DNA of 64,000 nt. Origin: a virus. The translations under genes and the position numbers were made by a program. Positions 44,304 through 52,118 of this stretch are shown in pieces; within the stretch, counting starts at the first letter, position 1; each line of letters starts with the position of its first letter. Location of the stretch: positions 19,929 to 83,928 of IMG/VR virus record IMGVR_UViG_3300009502_000028. The stretch is one strand, 5' to 3'. A model generated the notes under the pieces. That model saw nothing but the letters and a program-made list of their open reading frames with translations. It did no database searches and was not told where the DNA came from.

Positions 44304-44948
44304 CTACTTCTCGTATATTTTAAACCCAGTACTCTTTTCTATTAATCTATACCCCATACCTTCCAAATATACTATCCTCTGAAACCCCTTGCTCGTCTTA
44401 GTCCCAAATTTAGCAAACGCCATCATCACTTCCTTATTTCCAATATCTTCCGGCTTACCTCCAAACTTGTTTAAATAAAAATCCATAACCGTCTTATCCC
44501 TTCGCTCTAATGCCTTAACTAGCATCGGATATACATCCATATTCCGTACCACATTATACTGATGATCACAATGAACATCCATATATTTCAATATATCCTC
44601 CTGATCATTCTCACCTACCACATTCAAAACATAACTCGTATACCCAACATCAAAATGATCTTCAATCCGTATATTGCTTATCCCACTGTAACCATCTACT
44701 TCGGTACCCCAATTAAGATCATATGAATATACCTTCAACCCGTTTTCCCGCAAATACTTGCCGTTACGATCAACCTGCCCACACCCATAGTCAATTACCT
44801 TCCCATATATCTTCCCCTTCAAAAATAAATTCTTTATAGGCAAAGCTACACCGCTAACTATACTAGTGTTCTTTGAGTTCGTCTCACCTCGGTATACCGC
44901 ACCCGCAAACAAATCCCGATAATGCTCCCGATAATCATTTTTATTCAT
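44304..44948 (-). CDS. SAM-dependent methyltransferase
   Basis: 214 residues from ATG at 44948 (MNKNDYREHYRDLFAGAVYR). The SAM-binding motif I is KVIDYGCGQVDRNGKYLREN near 54-73, followed by motif II LKVYSYDLNWG. No clear catalytic DPPY/PC motif, so a base methyltransferase is not shown; a small-molecule or RNA substrate is possible. Confidence 0.75.
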   Translation of the reverse strand: MNKNDYREHYRDLFAGAVYRGETNSKNTSIVSGVALPIKNLFLKGKIYGKVIDYGCGQVDRNGKYLRENGLKVYSYDLNWGTEVDGYSGISNIRIEDHFDVGYTSYVLNVVGENDQEDILKYMDVHCDHQYNVVRNMDVYPMLVKALERRDKTVMDFYLNKFGGKPEDIGNKEVMMAFAKFGTKTSKGFQRIVYLEGMGYRLIEKSTGFKIYEK

Positions 44949-44953
44949 GTTTT

Positions 44954-45454
44954 TTACCAATAACGAACCACCCAAAAATCCCGAGTTTCTTTAACTATTT
45001 CAGAGTTCGAAAAATTATCTTCAAATGACGGCATATAAGTATCCCCCTCATATTGATTTAATACATGTGACATATAAAGTTCATTACAATACGGAATAAA
45101 TTCCTGATATATTTTAATACCTCCACATAGCCAAAAATTATTTGTCCGGTGAGGAAAATTCTTAATCATCTTTTTCAGAGTTTCCCCACTAATATAGCAA
45201 TGATGCAATCCGTCATCGTTTAGACATTTAATGAGTTGACTTGTAGAAGAAATTTTATCAGCATTATTTGTCAATACATAAATAAATCTATCCGGAAAAA
45301 TCTTGGCGGATTGAAACATAGATTGTCCCATGACTAGAGCATTGCCCACAGACATTTCTTTAAACAATTCCAAATTATCGGGAATTGATGTCCAAAGCAA
45401 CTTCCTACGAAACCCGGTTATCCGATCAACATCCATTGCCGCTATAGCTTTCAT
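44954..45454 (-). CDS. folA: Dihydrofolate reductase
   Basis: 166 residues. MKAIAAMDVDRITGF, LLWTSIPDNLELFKEMSVGN, ALVMGQSMF and LCGGIKIYQEFIPYCNELYM follow the DHFR fold, with Asp (IPDNLELF) in the position of the proton donor. Regenerates tetrahydrofolate, needed for nucleotide synthesis. With ThyX present, which produces THF and not DHF, it is less obviously required, as in other phages that carry both. Confidence 0.9.
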   Translation of the reverse strand: MKAIAAMDVDRITGFRRKLLWTSIPDNLELFKEMSVGNALVMGQSMFQSAKIFPDRFIYVLTNNADKISSTSQLIKCLNDDGLHHCYISGETLKKMIKNFPHRTNNFWLCGGIKIYQEFIPYCNELYMSHVLNQYEGDTYMPSFEDNFSNSEIVKETRDFWVVRYW

Positions 45455-45467
45455 ATTTTATATTTTA

Positions 45468-45707
45468 TCAGGATTCCATTACCGGGATAACATTTAACTT
45501 GTCGATCAATTCGCAACACCGATTTTCCCATAGGGAAACATCTCCAGCATCAGGTCCGAATCTCGCAGCATATGCAATAGACACGGTTTCTCGAAGAAGT
45601 TCTTTATTGTTCGCTATAATAACAAGAAACCCCTGATACCCATTTCCGGCGCTCTCAACAAATACGTCGTATTTGTCGTCCAGTTTACTTTTCCAAACTT
45701 TATCCAT
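45468..45707 (-). CDS. Hypothetical protein, 79 aa
   Basis: MDKVWKSKLDDKYDVFVESA with GNGYQGFLVIIANNKELLRE. A short alpha/beta protein 13 bases upstream of DHFR in the same direction. No family recognised. Confidence 0.6.
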   Translation of the reverse strand: MDKVWKSKLDDKYDVFVESAGNGYQGFLVIIANNKELLRETVSIAYAARFGPDAGDVSLWENRCCELIDKLNVIPVMES

Positions 45708-45723
45708 ATATTAATTTAATAAT

Positions 45724-45960
45724 TTAATAATTTACCGTTAGTTTTGCAATTAATTCTTCCTTACTAAGAGCCAATTCCGATTCAAATTTTTCGGTGTCTT
45801 CACAACCATGATATTCCAACCCATGGAATACGTAACTAATAACAGTTCCCGCCACAATTCTAACTGAGATTTTAATCTCCGAAATTTCCTTATAATAAAG
45901 AGTATTATTTTGAAGGAAAAATACTTTCGCACCAATGCCAAATTCAGTTTTAATATTCAT
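45724..45960 (-). CDS. Hypothetical beta-rich protein, 78 aa
   Basis: ATG at 45960, MNIKTEFGIGAKVFFLQNNT, a predicted small barrel with a helical tail. Begins eight bases after an ideal promoter; heads the run through DHFR and the methyltransferase gene. Confidence 0.6.
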   Translation of the reverse strand: MNIKTEFGIGAKVFFLQNNTLYYKEISEIKISVRIVAGTVISYVFHGLEYHGCEDTEKFESELALSKEELIAKLTVNY

Positions 45961-45968
45961 CATATGGG

Positions 45969-45996
45969 ATTATATCGATATAGAATCAAAAGTCAA
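45969..45996 (-). promoter_or_regulatory. Promoter of the DHFR-containing run
   Basis: TTGACT (45996-45991), 16 bp ending ATCGA, TATAAT (45974-45969), ATG at 45960. Confidence 0.7.
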
Positions 45997-46005
45997 GAGG
46001 AAATA

Positions 46006-46200
46006 TTAAGAAAGGGTACCGGTGAATTCGAGGTATTGAAATTGAATAGATTCGGCTTGCATGTTAGATTTATTTCTATGAATTGCATCTTCAAATTTCT
46101 TTTTAGCCTCATGTTCCGAGTGAGCATTAACCAACTGAACTTTAATTTCTTCAAAAGGTCCGGAGATACCGAAAACCTTAACCGTAATTTTTACTCGCAT
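46006..46200 (-). CDS. Hypothetical protein, 64 aa
   Basis: ATG at 46200, MRVKITVKVFGISGPFEEIK, then VQLVNAHSEHEAKKKFEDAI. The pattern (strand, AxxxxEAxxKF helix) is like small phage proteins of unknown role. The AT-rich region upstream ends in a terminator. Confidence 0.55.
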   Translation of the reverse strand: MRVKITVKVFGISGPFEEIKVQLVNAHSEHEAKKKFEDAIHRNKSNMQAESIQFQYLEFTGTLS

Positions 46201-46243
46201 CCAAAACAACATATTTTTATTTTATTTTATTTTTATTAAATTT

Positions 46244-46280
46244 AAATAGCGCACGAAGCTATTGACTCCGTGCGCTATTT
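46244..46280. terminator. Bidirectional terminator-like hairpin
   Basis: Perfect 12-bp stem AAATAGCGCACG/CGTGCGCTATTT. The stem starts with A and ends with T runs on both strands, so it could end transcription in either direction. Lies after the 68-aa gene on the minus strand. Confidence 0.8.
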
Positions 46281-46291
46281 TTTGTAACTAT

Positions 46292-46498
46292 TTATGCTAC
46301 CCGGCGACGAAGTTGCAACGGAGAGCGAAGGACATAATTACTCACATGATTGAGTGTACCATCCTCACGCAAACCAGAGATTTCTTTCTGTGAAAACGTC
46401 ATCCCGTTATAAGGTCCGATAAATTGGCCATGACTCTTATAATAGATGGCAATGCGATTACGTGGCTTACGATTTGATTTATTATTACGATTCTTCAT
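46292..46498 (-). CDS. Basic protein, 68 aa
   Basis: MKNRNNKSNRKPRNRIAIYY followed by KSHGQFIGPYNGMTFSQKEI, Arg/Asn-rich. ATG at 46498. Probably nucleic-acid binding. A leftward promoter (TTGACT 46561-46556, 16 bp, TAAGGT 46539-46534) lies about 35 bases upstream. Confidence 0.6.
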   Translation of the reverse strand: MKNRNNKSNRKPRNRIAIYYKSHGQFIGPYNGMTFSQKEISGLREDGTLNHVSNYVLRSPLQLRRRVA

Positions 46499-46578
46499 AT
46501 ATGTTTTTATCTGGCGTATTACCAGCTTCAAACACCTTATCACACATCGAGAAAAAGTCAAGTACGTTTTCGATGACA

Positions 46579-47604
46579 TCAACTATTTCCAACTTGCAAT
46601 AATTCCATCCACGCTGACATTGCCTTGGAGTTATGAAAATACAATCCAATTTTATTAAAAATTTGAAGTCCTATTTTTTTCCCATAATAAGCAAATCCCA
46701 TTCTAAAAATAATATCATCAGTATTAGTCGGATTGGCTTTGTAACCGCATGATAACCACTGAATTTCCGATGAACCAACTAACGGGATATTCACCGAAAC
46801 AAAGTCGGCGGCGACAATATTAAATGTCTCTGAAAAAGATACCTGTAACCCAATATCCATTTTTTTCACTAATAATATAAATGCCGCATGATCACACCAA
46901 GGATGCTCTACCAATTCATGTTTCGATCCTTTAAAGAGATGTTTAATATTACGATAAGTCTGTTCTCCATGCTGCTCAAGCCGAGTCGCATTAATATGAA
47001 AATGTAATGTTTTATGTATCTTTTCCGCAAAAGCAATGGCAGCAATAGCTTGTACTAATTGATTTTTAAAGGGGCGAATTGCACCGAAACAACCGACATT
47101 CAGAATGGGAGGATGCTGTTCTAATACTTCAGTTGAAATAGAAGGGAGATCAGGAGGAAAATACACATTCGGGGTATAAGCAGTAGGTATATGACAAGAA
47201 ATATTTAAATCATGACACAATTCCTTGGAATTAGGAGAAATCATGAGATTACCATATTCTTTACGAATTTCCTCATATCCCATTAGCCATTCCATTGCAA
47301 TTCCTTCATTGGCTAGAAAAGGCGTTTTACTATGTAACCGAACATACCATTTTACGGTCGGGTGTAGTGGTATTAATACTTTAAATTTTTCCGGCACCAC
47401 CCATAATGCTTCTATAAATACATGAGTGGGACGATAATGTGATACTTCTCGATCAATACAGTTATTGTCAACTACGGATATTGCCTTCGATTTAATGCCT
47501 AGTTTATTTAGAGCATTAGATACAAAAAGACATGAATTTAATAACCCATAAGAAATTCCATAGTTTGTATGGCGTTTCTTGCAAATAAATAAAATTTTCG
47601 GCAT
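46579..47604 (-). CDS. Glycosyltransferase, GT4-like
   Basis: 341 residues, two-Rossmann GT-B plan. VGCFGAIRPFKNQLVQAIAA is the usual linker/second-domain start, and FSETFNIVAADFVSVNIPLV-GSSEI is the donor-binding EX7E-like region of GT4 enzymes. Starts MPKILFICKKRHTNYGISYG. Possibly modifies phage DNA, virion or host surface; the acceptor is unknown. The sugar-nucleotide dehydratase at 55817 could feed it. Confidence 0.8.
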   Translation of the reverse strand: MPKILFICKKRHTNYGISYGLLNSCLFVSNALNKLGIKSKAISVVDNNCIDREVSHYRPTHVFIEALWVVPEKFKVLIPLHPTVKWYVRLHSKTPFLANEGIAMEWLMGYEEIRKEYGNLMISPNSKELCHDLNISCHIPTAYTPNVYFPPDLPSISTEVLEQHPPILNVGCFGAIRPFKNQLVQAIAAIAFAEKIHKTLHFHINATRLEQHGEQTYRNIKHLFKGSKHELVEHPWCDHAAFILLVKKMDIGLQVSFSETFNIVAADFVSVNIPLVGSSEIQWLSCGYKANPTNTDDIIFRMGFAYYGKKIGLQIFNKIGLYFHNSKAMSAWMELLQVGNS

Positions 47605-47655
47605 ATGTTTGTTCTATCAATAACTATTGCCGCAACCAACTTAAAATGTTTCTCC

Positions 47656-47683
47656 TTGACAAAATCCATAGTTATGATATCAT
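47656..47683 (+). promoter_or_regulatory. Promoter of the 153-aa gene
   Basis: TTGACA (47656-47661), 16 bp, TATCAT (47678-47683), ATG at 47690. Confidence 0.65.
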
Positions 47684-47689
47684 GCGGCA

Positions 47690-48151
47690 ATGATAAATAA
47701 TACTAAAACTTTAGCATGGGCATTGAAACAAAAAAATCGCCTTGCAGGTGAGATTGCTCGTCAACAGCAAATTCTTCAACGGGAAAATGCTAGACGTAGT
47801 GATAGTGTATCAACCATTGAGCGTAAATCGGTCTATGATAAGATTTTAGAACTATCTATTCAATTAGGTGAAATTAAAGGCAAGATTTCCACCGCCAATA
47901 TCGGCATTTATTCTAAATTGGAACGAATGGCGGAATTGAAATCACATATCGCATTTCTTAATTCTTTGCCGAAACGAGTCGGGGATGAAATTACCTCAGT
48001 CGGCTATAATCAAGAAAAACTAACCTATAAATGGGATAGCTTCATCGATCAAGAAAAATGTGATATATTTATATCTACAATACAAACTCAAATAGCCGAG
48101 ATGCAGGATGAAATAGATTTATATAATTCGGTTACATCACTCCCCGAATAA
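47690..48151 (+). CDS. Coiled-coil protein, 153 aa
   Basis: MINNTKTLAWALKQKNRLAG, then a long helical region with heptads from 20 to 70 and again 120 to 145. Charged, no Cys. First gene of the plus-strand block that includes RNA repair. Function unknown. Confidence 0.65.
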   Translation: MINNTKTLAWALKQKNRLAGEIARQQQILQRENARRSDSVSTIERKSVYDKILELSIQLGEIKGKISTANIGIYSKLERMAELKSHIAFLNSLPKRVGDEITSVGYNQEKLTYKWDSFIDQEKCDIFISTIQTQIAEMQDEIDLYNSVTSLPE

Positions 48152-48163
48152 TATAATTACAAA

Positions 48164-48246
48164 ATTTTGGGAAGGTAGCCCACTGAGTAGAATTATAATA
48201 ATATTGGACAGCGGTAGTACTTAGTAAAATCTAAGACCACTGCCAC
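48164..48246 (+). repeat. Structured 83-bp repeat, copy A
   Basis: Homologous without gaps to 48469-48551. It contains a TATAATAA stretch, then a hairpin: outer stem GCGGTAGT/ACCACTGC, inner stem CTTAG/CTAAG with loop TAAAAT. The 48247-48468 interval between copies A and B holds no convincing gene. Confidence 0.75.
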
Positions 48247-48468
48247 AACACTGGATATCTATACTAAAGACACGGACGCCGATAGACAACTTTTTAATTT
48301 AATGAGTTGTTTCAAAACTAAAGTCTCAATGTCTCAATATTCAATCCTCAAAACGCAAGACTCAAAACTCTTTCGTTCAATAATTTATAGAACTACAAGG
48401 TGGGCTATCCAACCAATTCATAAAAAATATATTAAACTTCCTAAATCTGTAGTTGACTACATTACAAG

Positions 48469-48551
48469 ATTTTGGGAAAGCAACCCACTGAGTAGAACTA
48501 TAATAACATTAGATAGTGGTAGTGCTTAGTAAAATCTAAAACTACTGCCAC
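48469..48551 (+). repeat. Structured 83-bp repeat, copy B
   Basis: Second copy, with the same hairpin (GTGGTAGT with ACTACTGCCAC). Its 3' end runs into the N-terminal coding region of the RNA ligase at 48523, whose frame is closed by a TAG within the repeat (48520-48522). Confidence 0.75.
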
Positions 48552-49524
48552 TGGAAAGGCATATATCGGATACGCACATATAAGTAATCTCTATCGCCCA
48601 GAAGCACAAACAATTTTTTTATTTAAAGAAGTTTGGGCATTGGAAAAGATACACGGATCAAGCGCACACTTATCTTGGGATGGAACTAATTTATCATTCT
48701 TCTCAGGCGGGGAGAAACATGAAAAATTCATATTATTATTTAACGCAGATGCCATCAAATCCAAATTACTCGAAGCAGGAATAGGGGCGGGACGTAAAGC
48801 TACTGTTTATGGGGAGGTATATGGTGGAAAATGCCAAGGCATGAGCAAAACATATGGCAAGGAAATGAAATTTGTCGCATTCGATGTCATTATTGACAAT
48901 ATGTGGTTAGACGTGCCAAATGCAGAAAGTTTTGTAAAAACCCTTGGTTTAGCTTTTGTTCACTACGTTAAAGTTTCCACCGATTTGAAAACTCTCGATG
49001 AACAGCGGGATGCTCCATCAGTGCAAGCCATTCGGAATGGGGTGAGTATGATTGCACCAGATGGAGCGGATATCAATTGTCCGGCAGGAATGGCGATTGT
49101 TCCATATGGACAATTTGGAGATAGACTCGTCAATCCCCAAAAACGGGAAGGCGTTGTATTGAAACCAATTATCGAATTAACTCGAAACAACGGTTCTCGT
49201 ATTGTTGCTAAACACAAAGGAGATGACTTCCGTGAAACAAAAACTCCTCGCCCCGTAGTTGATCCAACTAAAATGCAGGTATTGGAAGATGCAGAAAAAA
49301 TTGCCGAAGAATATGTTACAGCAACAAGACTCCAACATATCCTCGATAAATTGCCAGGACATAATATAGAACGTATGCGAGATATAATTTCTGCTATGAT
49401 TGAAGACGTAAACAGAGAGGGACAAAATGAGTTTGTCCCTAGTGAAGCAGTAAATAAAGCAATTGGTAAAAAAACAGCAATGAGTTACAAAACATATTTA
49501 AATTTTCAAATCGGTTCCAGATAA
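48523..49524 (+). CDS. RNA ligase, Rnl2-like, with missing usual start codon
   Basis: Homology-like residues begin before any usual start: YIGYAHISNLYRPEAQTIFL, then FKEVWALEKIHGSSAHLSWD, where EKIHG carries the ligase nucleophile Lys. The only usual start, TTG at 48640, would begin at the Leu just before EKIHG and delete the first strands. The open frame starts after a TAG at 48520 inside repeat B. Later motifs: VYGEVYGGKCQGM, VAFDVIIDN and EGVVLKP. Rnl2-type ligases seal nicked RNA duplexes and broken tRNA. Either a rare start (ATC 48565 or ATA 48580, the former just after GGAAAGG) is used, or the 5' end is rearranged. Confidence 0.8.
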   Translation, partial: CLVKSKTTATGKAYIGYAHISNLYRPEAQTIFLFKEVWALEKIHGSSAHLSWDGTNLSFFSGGEKHEKFILLFNADAIKSKLLEAGIGAGRKATVYGEVYGGKCQGMSKTYGKEMKFVAFDVIIDNMWLDVPNAESFVKTLGLAFVHYVKVSTDLKTLDEQRDAPSVQAIRNGVSMIAPDGADINCPAGMAIVPYGQFGDRLVNPQKREGVVLKPIIELTRNNGSRIVAKHKGDDFRETKTPRPVVDPTKMQVLEDAEKIAEEYVTATRLQHILDKLPGHNIERMRDIISAMIEDVNREGQNEFVPSEAVNKAIGKKTAMSYKTYLNFQIGSR

Positions 49525-49530
49525 AATATT

Positions 49531-49920
49531 ATGTATAATCTTTTTTTGGACGATGTAAGAATTCCGACAACAGTTAAACGTGCAATCCATAATGGGGAAT
49601 GGGTAGATTTTCCATCTCATTATAAATGGGAAATCGTTCGCTCATATAAGGAATTTGTAGAAATAATAACTCTCCGAAGATTACCAGCTTTAATTGCATA
49701 TGATCATGACCTTAGTTACGAAGATCAAAACAAAACCGAGGGCTTCGTAGAAAAAACCGGACTCGACTGCGCAAAATGGTTGGTTGAATATTGTCTCGAC
49801 AATAACATGGATTTGCCCGGTTTTTATGTCCATTCGTTCAATACAGTAGGACGAAAGAACATCTGTGATTATTTAGATAGATTTCCACAAATTCAAGCAG
49901 CATTCAAAAATAAGAGTTGA
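49531..49920 (+). CDS. Cyclic-phosphate-processing receiver-like protein
   Basis: 129 residues. YNLFLDDVRIPTT, WEIVRSYKEFVEII, IAYDHDLSYEDQ, GLDCAKWLVEYC and FYVHSFNTVGRKNI match the receiver-derived domain predicted to process cyclic phosphates. DD, DHD and HS are the likely active-site residues. It lies six bases after the RNA ligase gene, where a 2',3'-cyclic-phosphate-processing activity would make sense for RNA repair. The activity is predicted for the family, not shown here. Confidence 0.75.
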   Translation: MYNLFLDDVRIPTTVKRAIHNGEWVDFPSHYKWEIVRSYKEFVEIITLRRLPALIAYDHDLSYEDQNKTEGFVEKTGLDCAKWLVEYCLDNNMDLPGFYVHSFNTVGRKNICDYLDRFPQIQAAFKNKS

Positions 49921-49944
49921 CTTTTTATATTAGATCGATATAAT
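49917..49944 (+). promoter_or_regulatory. Promoter before the second RNA ligase
   Basis: TTGACT (49917-49922), 16 bp ending ATCGA, TATAAT (49939-49944). Overlaps the end of the preceding gene. Gives a leader of about 85 nt that contains repeat copy C. Confidence 0.7.
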
Positions 49945-49986
49945 GCATGACAAAGTGAATAACACACAGACGAAAATAGCTTTATT

Positions 49987-50022
49987 GTGGTAGTACCTAG
50001 TAAAATCTAAGACTAATGTCAC
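49987..50022 (+). repeat. Structured repeat, partial copy C, in 5' UTR of RNA ligase 1
   Basis: 36 bp matching the hairpin part of copies A and B (GTGGTAGT, CTAGTAAAATCTAAG, GTCAC), 16 bases before the ATG at 50038. Confidence 0.65.
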
Positions 50023-50037
50023 GTAAGAAGAAAAAAT

Positions 50038-51126
50038 ATGAAAATAAACTTTGAAGATTATGATTTTTCCGAATTTATCATAAAAGAAGGGATTTTTTGT
50101 GGTATATCCGCTAAATTAATAATTCCAAATCATATCGGTACAAAATTTACACAGAAAAACAAAATCTTCCGGTCGAGTATTTGGGATTTTGATGGTAATT
50201 TGCTTTCCGGAGGATTTTTTAAATTCGTAAATTTCGGGGAAAATCCCGAAAATTTTCCCGTTCCTTTATCTATTAATAATTGTACATTCGTTGAGAAAAT
50301 TGATGGAAGTTGTGCTATTTTGGATTATATTAATAATCAATTATCCATGCGAACCAGAGGAACCCTTTCATATTTAACCATGGGGAATGCTTCTGACTTT
50401 GAATATTGTTTAGCCAAGTATCCTATGGTTGTAGAATGGCTAAAAGCAAATCCACAGTATACTCTTTTATGTGAAATCACCACTCCCAATTTGAAAATTA
50501 TTTTAGATTATGGACCGGAGCCGGAGTTTTGGTTAGTAGGAGCAGTAAATAAAAATGATTATTCCTTGATGCCCCAATCAGAGTTAGAAAAATTGGGAAT
50601 GGCACTAAATCTAAAACGTCCTCAATCTTTTTCATTTACATCCATACCGGAATTATTAGATAATGTATCTACATGGACAGATAAAGAAGGAGTTTGTTTA
50701 TATTCTAATAATTCTCAAGAAATACATAAAATTAAAGCCAGTGTCTATCTTAAACTTCATCGGTTCAAAGAAAGTGCGACCCTTGAAAATACTTTAGAAT
50801 TATTTTTAGATTACAAACGACCAACATATCAAGAATTTGAGAAACAATTACAGACACAATTCGATTTCGAATGCTGGAATATGGTAAGAGGATTTGCCAG
50901 CAACATTTGTGATGCTGGGCGAGAAGTTCAACAAATCGCCGCCGGTATGCAAAAATATGTAGATGAAACTCTCAAACCGTTATCTGCTCGCAAGGATCAG
51001 GCAATAAAAGTGACAGCAGCATACGGACCAACAAATCGCAGTGCAATGGTTTTTACCTTGCTAGATTCCAAACCACTATCAAACGATCAAATACGTAAAC
51101 TATTTTGGCAAGTTCTTAAAAAATAA
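50038..51126 (+). CDS. RNA ligase, T4 Rnl1-like
   Basis: 362 residues. Adenylation motif CTFVEKIDGSCAILDYINNQ with the nucleophile Lys near 87, then LSMRTRGTLSY (motif Ia), TLLCEITTP (motif III), FWLVGAVN, KEGVCLY (motif IV) and IHKIKASVYLKLH (motif V). A helical C-terminal domain follows. Rnl1 enzymes rejoin tRNAs cut by host anticodon nucleases, together with a kinase-phosphatase; such a kinase gene follows three bases later. Confidence 0.88.
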   Translation: MKINFEDYDFSEFIIKEGIFCGISAKLIIPNHIGTKFTQKNKIFRSSIWDFDGNLLSGGFFKFVNFGENPENFPVPLSINNCTFVEKIDGSCAILDYINNQLSMRTRGTLSYLTMGNASDFEYCLAKYPMVVEWLKANPQYTLLCEITTPNLKIILDYGPEPEFWLVGAVNKNDYSLMPQSELEKLGMALNLKRPQSFSFTSIPELLDNVSTWTDKEGVCLYSNNSQEIHKIKASVYLKLHRFKESATLENTLELFLDYKRPTYQEFEKQLQTQFDFECWNMVRGFASNICDAGREVQQIAAGMQKYVDETLKPLSARKDQAIKVTAAYGPTNRSAMVFTLLDSKPLSNDQIRKLFWQVLKK

Positions 51127-51129
51127 AAT

Positions 51130-51588
51130 ATGAAAAATGTTGCTGTAATTTTGATAGGTCCACCTGCTAGTGGAAAAAGCACATGGGGGGAAAAGTTTGC
51201 TATTGATAATCAATACACTTATTTATCCTCAGACCGCAATCGAGCCAGACTTGGAAGAAACGAAGACGATCAATCTGTATCCGCTCAAGCCTTTGCACTT
51301 TTAAAAGAGGAAATGGAATCAAGGTTAAATAATGGTGAAAACGTGGTCGTCGATGCCTGTTTTTGTTCTAAAAAAGCTCGCAAAGATTTTGTTAATATTG
51401 CAAAAAAGAAACTTGCCCACTTACGAGCAATCACATTCGAATTTCCTCGTGAGATATTGTTGGAAAGAAATTCTAAACGAGCGGATGAGGGAGGGCGTAA
51501 TGTTCCCGTTGACGTAATCGATAGAATGATTGGTAATTACGAAAAACCACAATCACCGGAATTTGACGAAATAACCACGATTAAATGA
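51130..51588 (+). CDS. Polynucleotide 5'-kinase (T4 Pnkp kinase-like)
   Basis: 152 residues. Walker A ILIGPPASGKSTWGEKFAID (9-28), then LSSDRNRARLG and VVVDACFCSKKARKDFVNIA. R-rich lid RNSKRADEGGRNVPVDVIDR. Corresponds to the kinase half of T4 Pnkp; the 3'-phosphatase half is missing, which may be covered by the receiver-like or metallophosphatase proteins beside it. Confidence 0.88.
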   Translation: MKNVAVILIGPPASGKSTWGEKFAIDNQYTYLSSDRNRARLGRNEDDQSVSAQAFALLKEEMESRLNNGENVVVDACFCSKKARKDFVNIAKKKLAHLRAITFEFPREILLERNSKRADEGGRNVPVDVIDRMIGNYEKPQSPEFDEITTIK

Positions 51589-51767
51589 AAACATCTGCGG
51601 GTAAAGGAATGAAGCCTATTATTGGTTATAATCCAAAAAACTGGAACACCAATTATAGCGATATAAATTGGCATAACAAATGGTGTGCCATGTGCGAACA
51701 CTGGACTAATCATAAAAGCAATTCTTGTCCGAAATTAATTGAACCTAAAAAATATGAGCGAAAATAA
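51585..51767 (+). CDS. Small zinc-binding protein, 60 aa
   Basis: MKTSAGKGMKPIIGYNPKNW with WCAMCEHWTNHKSNSCPKL, a CxxC plus His/Cys that could hold zinc. Overlaps the kinase gene by ATGA and the following gene by 14 bases. Confidence 0.6.
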   Translation: MKTSAGKGMKPIIGYNPKNWNTNYSDINWHNKWCAMCEHWTNHKSNSCPKLIEPKKYERK

Positions 51768-52101
51768 TATAATAAACCTACCGATTTTACCGGAATTTAT
51801 AACTCCGTCACCTACAGAAGCAGTATTGCCAAAGGAGGCAGAAGTAGTAAAAATCAATATTGATGATATATTGCCCAATAGCGTTATTATCATTAAAATT
51901 GATCAGCCTGAAACGGCTAAAAGAATGGCAGCGGGACAACAAATTAGTAAAGCATTGCGTCCTTTGAGTCAACATTTCAGAGAGAAAAACGTTTGTTTTA
52001 TTCTTATGGGGATAGATGAATCGCTTGAAGTAATTCCTGAAACCCAAATGAATGCATATGGGTGGGAGAGGAAAGAAAAAAGTAGAATTATAACATTGTA
52101 A
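51754..52101 (+). CDS. Hypothetical protein, 115 aa
   Basis: ATG at 51754, MSENNIINLPILPEFITPSP. A beta-alpha-beta core (VIIIKIDQPETAKRMAAGQQ, then CFILMGIDESLEVI) and a Pro-rich start. In the RNA-repair run. No family recognised. Confidence 0.6.
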   Translation: MSENNIINLPILPEFITPSPTEAVLPKEAEVVKINIDDILPNSVIIIKIDQPETAKRMAAGQQISKALRPLSQHFREKNVCFILMGIDESLEVIPETQMNAYGWERKEKSRIITL

Positions 52102-52118
52102 AGAACGATAAAAATAAT

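Noticed and set aside
44173-44382. Plus-strand 69-aa frame
   Set aside because: Antisense to the methyltransferase C-terminus and ligase promoter region; composition is typical of an antisense frame.
48302-48529. 75-aa frame between the two structured repeats
   Set aside because: It overlaps repeat B and includes its hairpin in translation, with low-complexity composition; no support for a gene.
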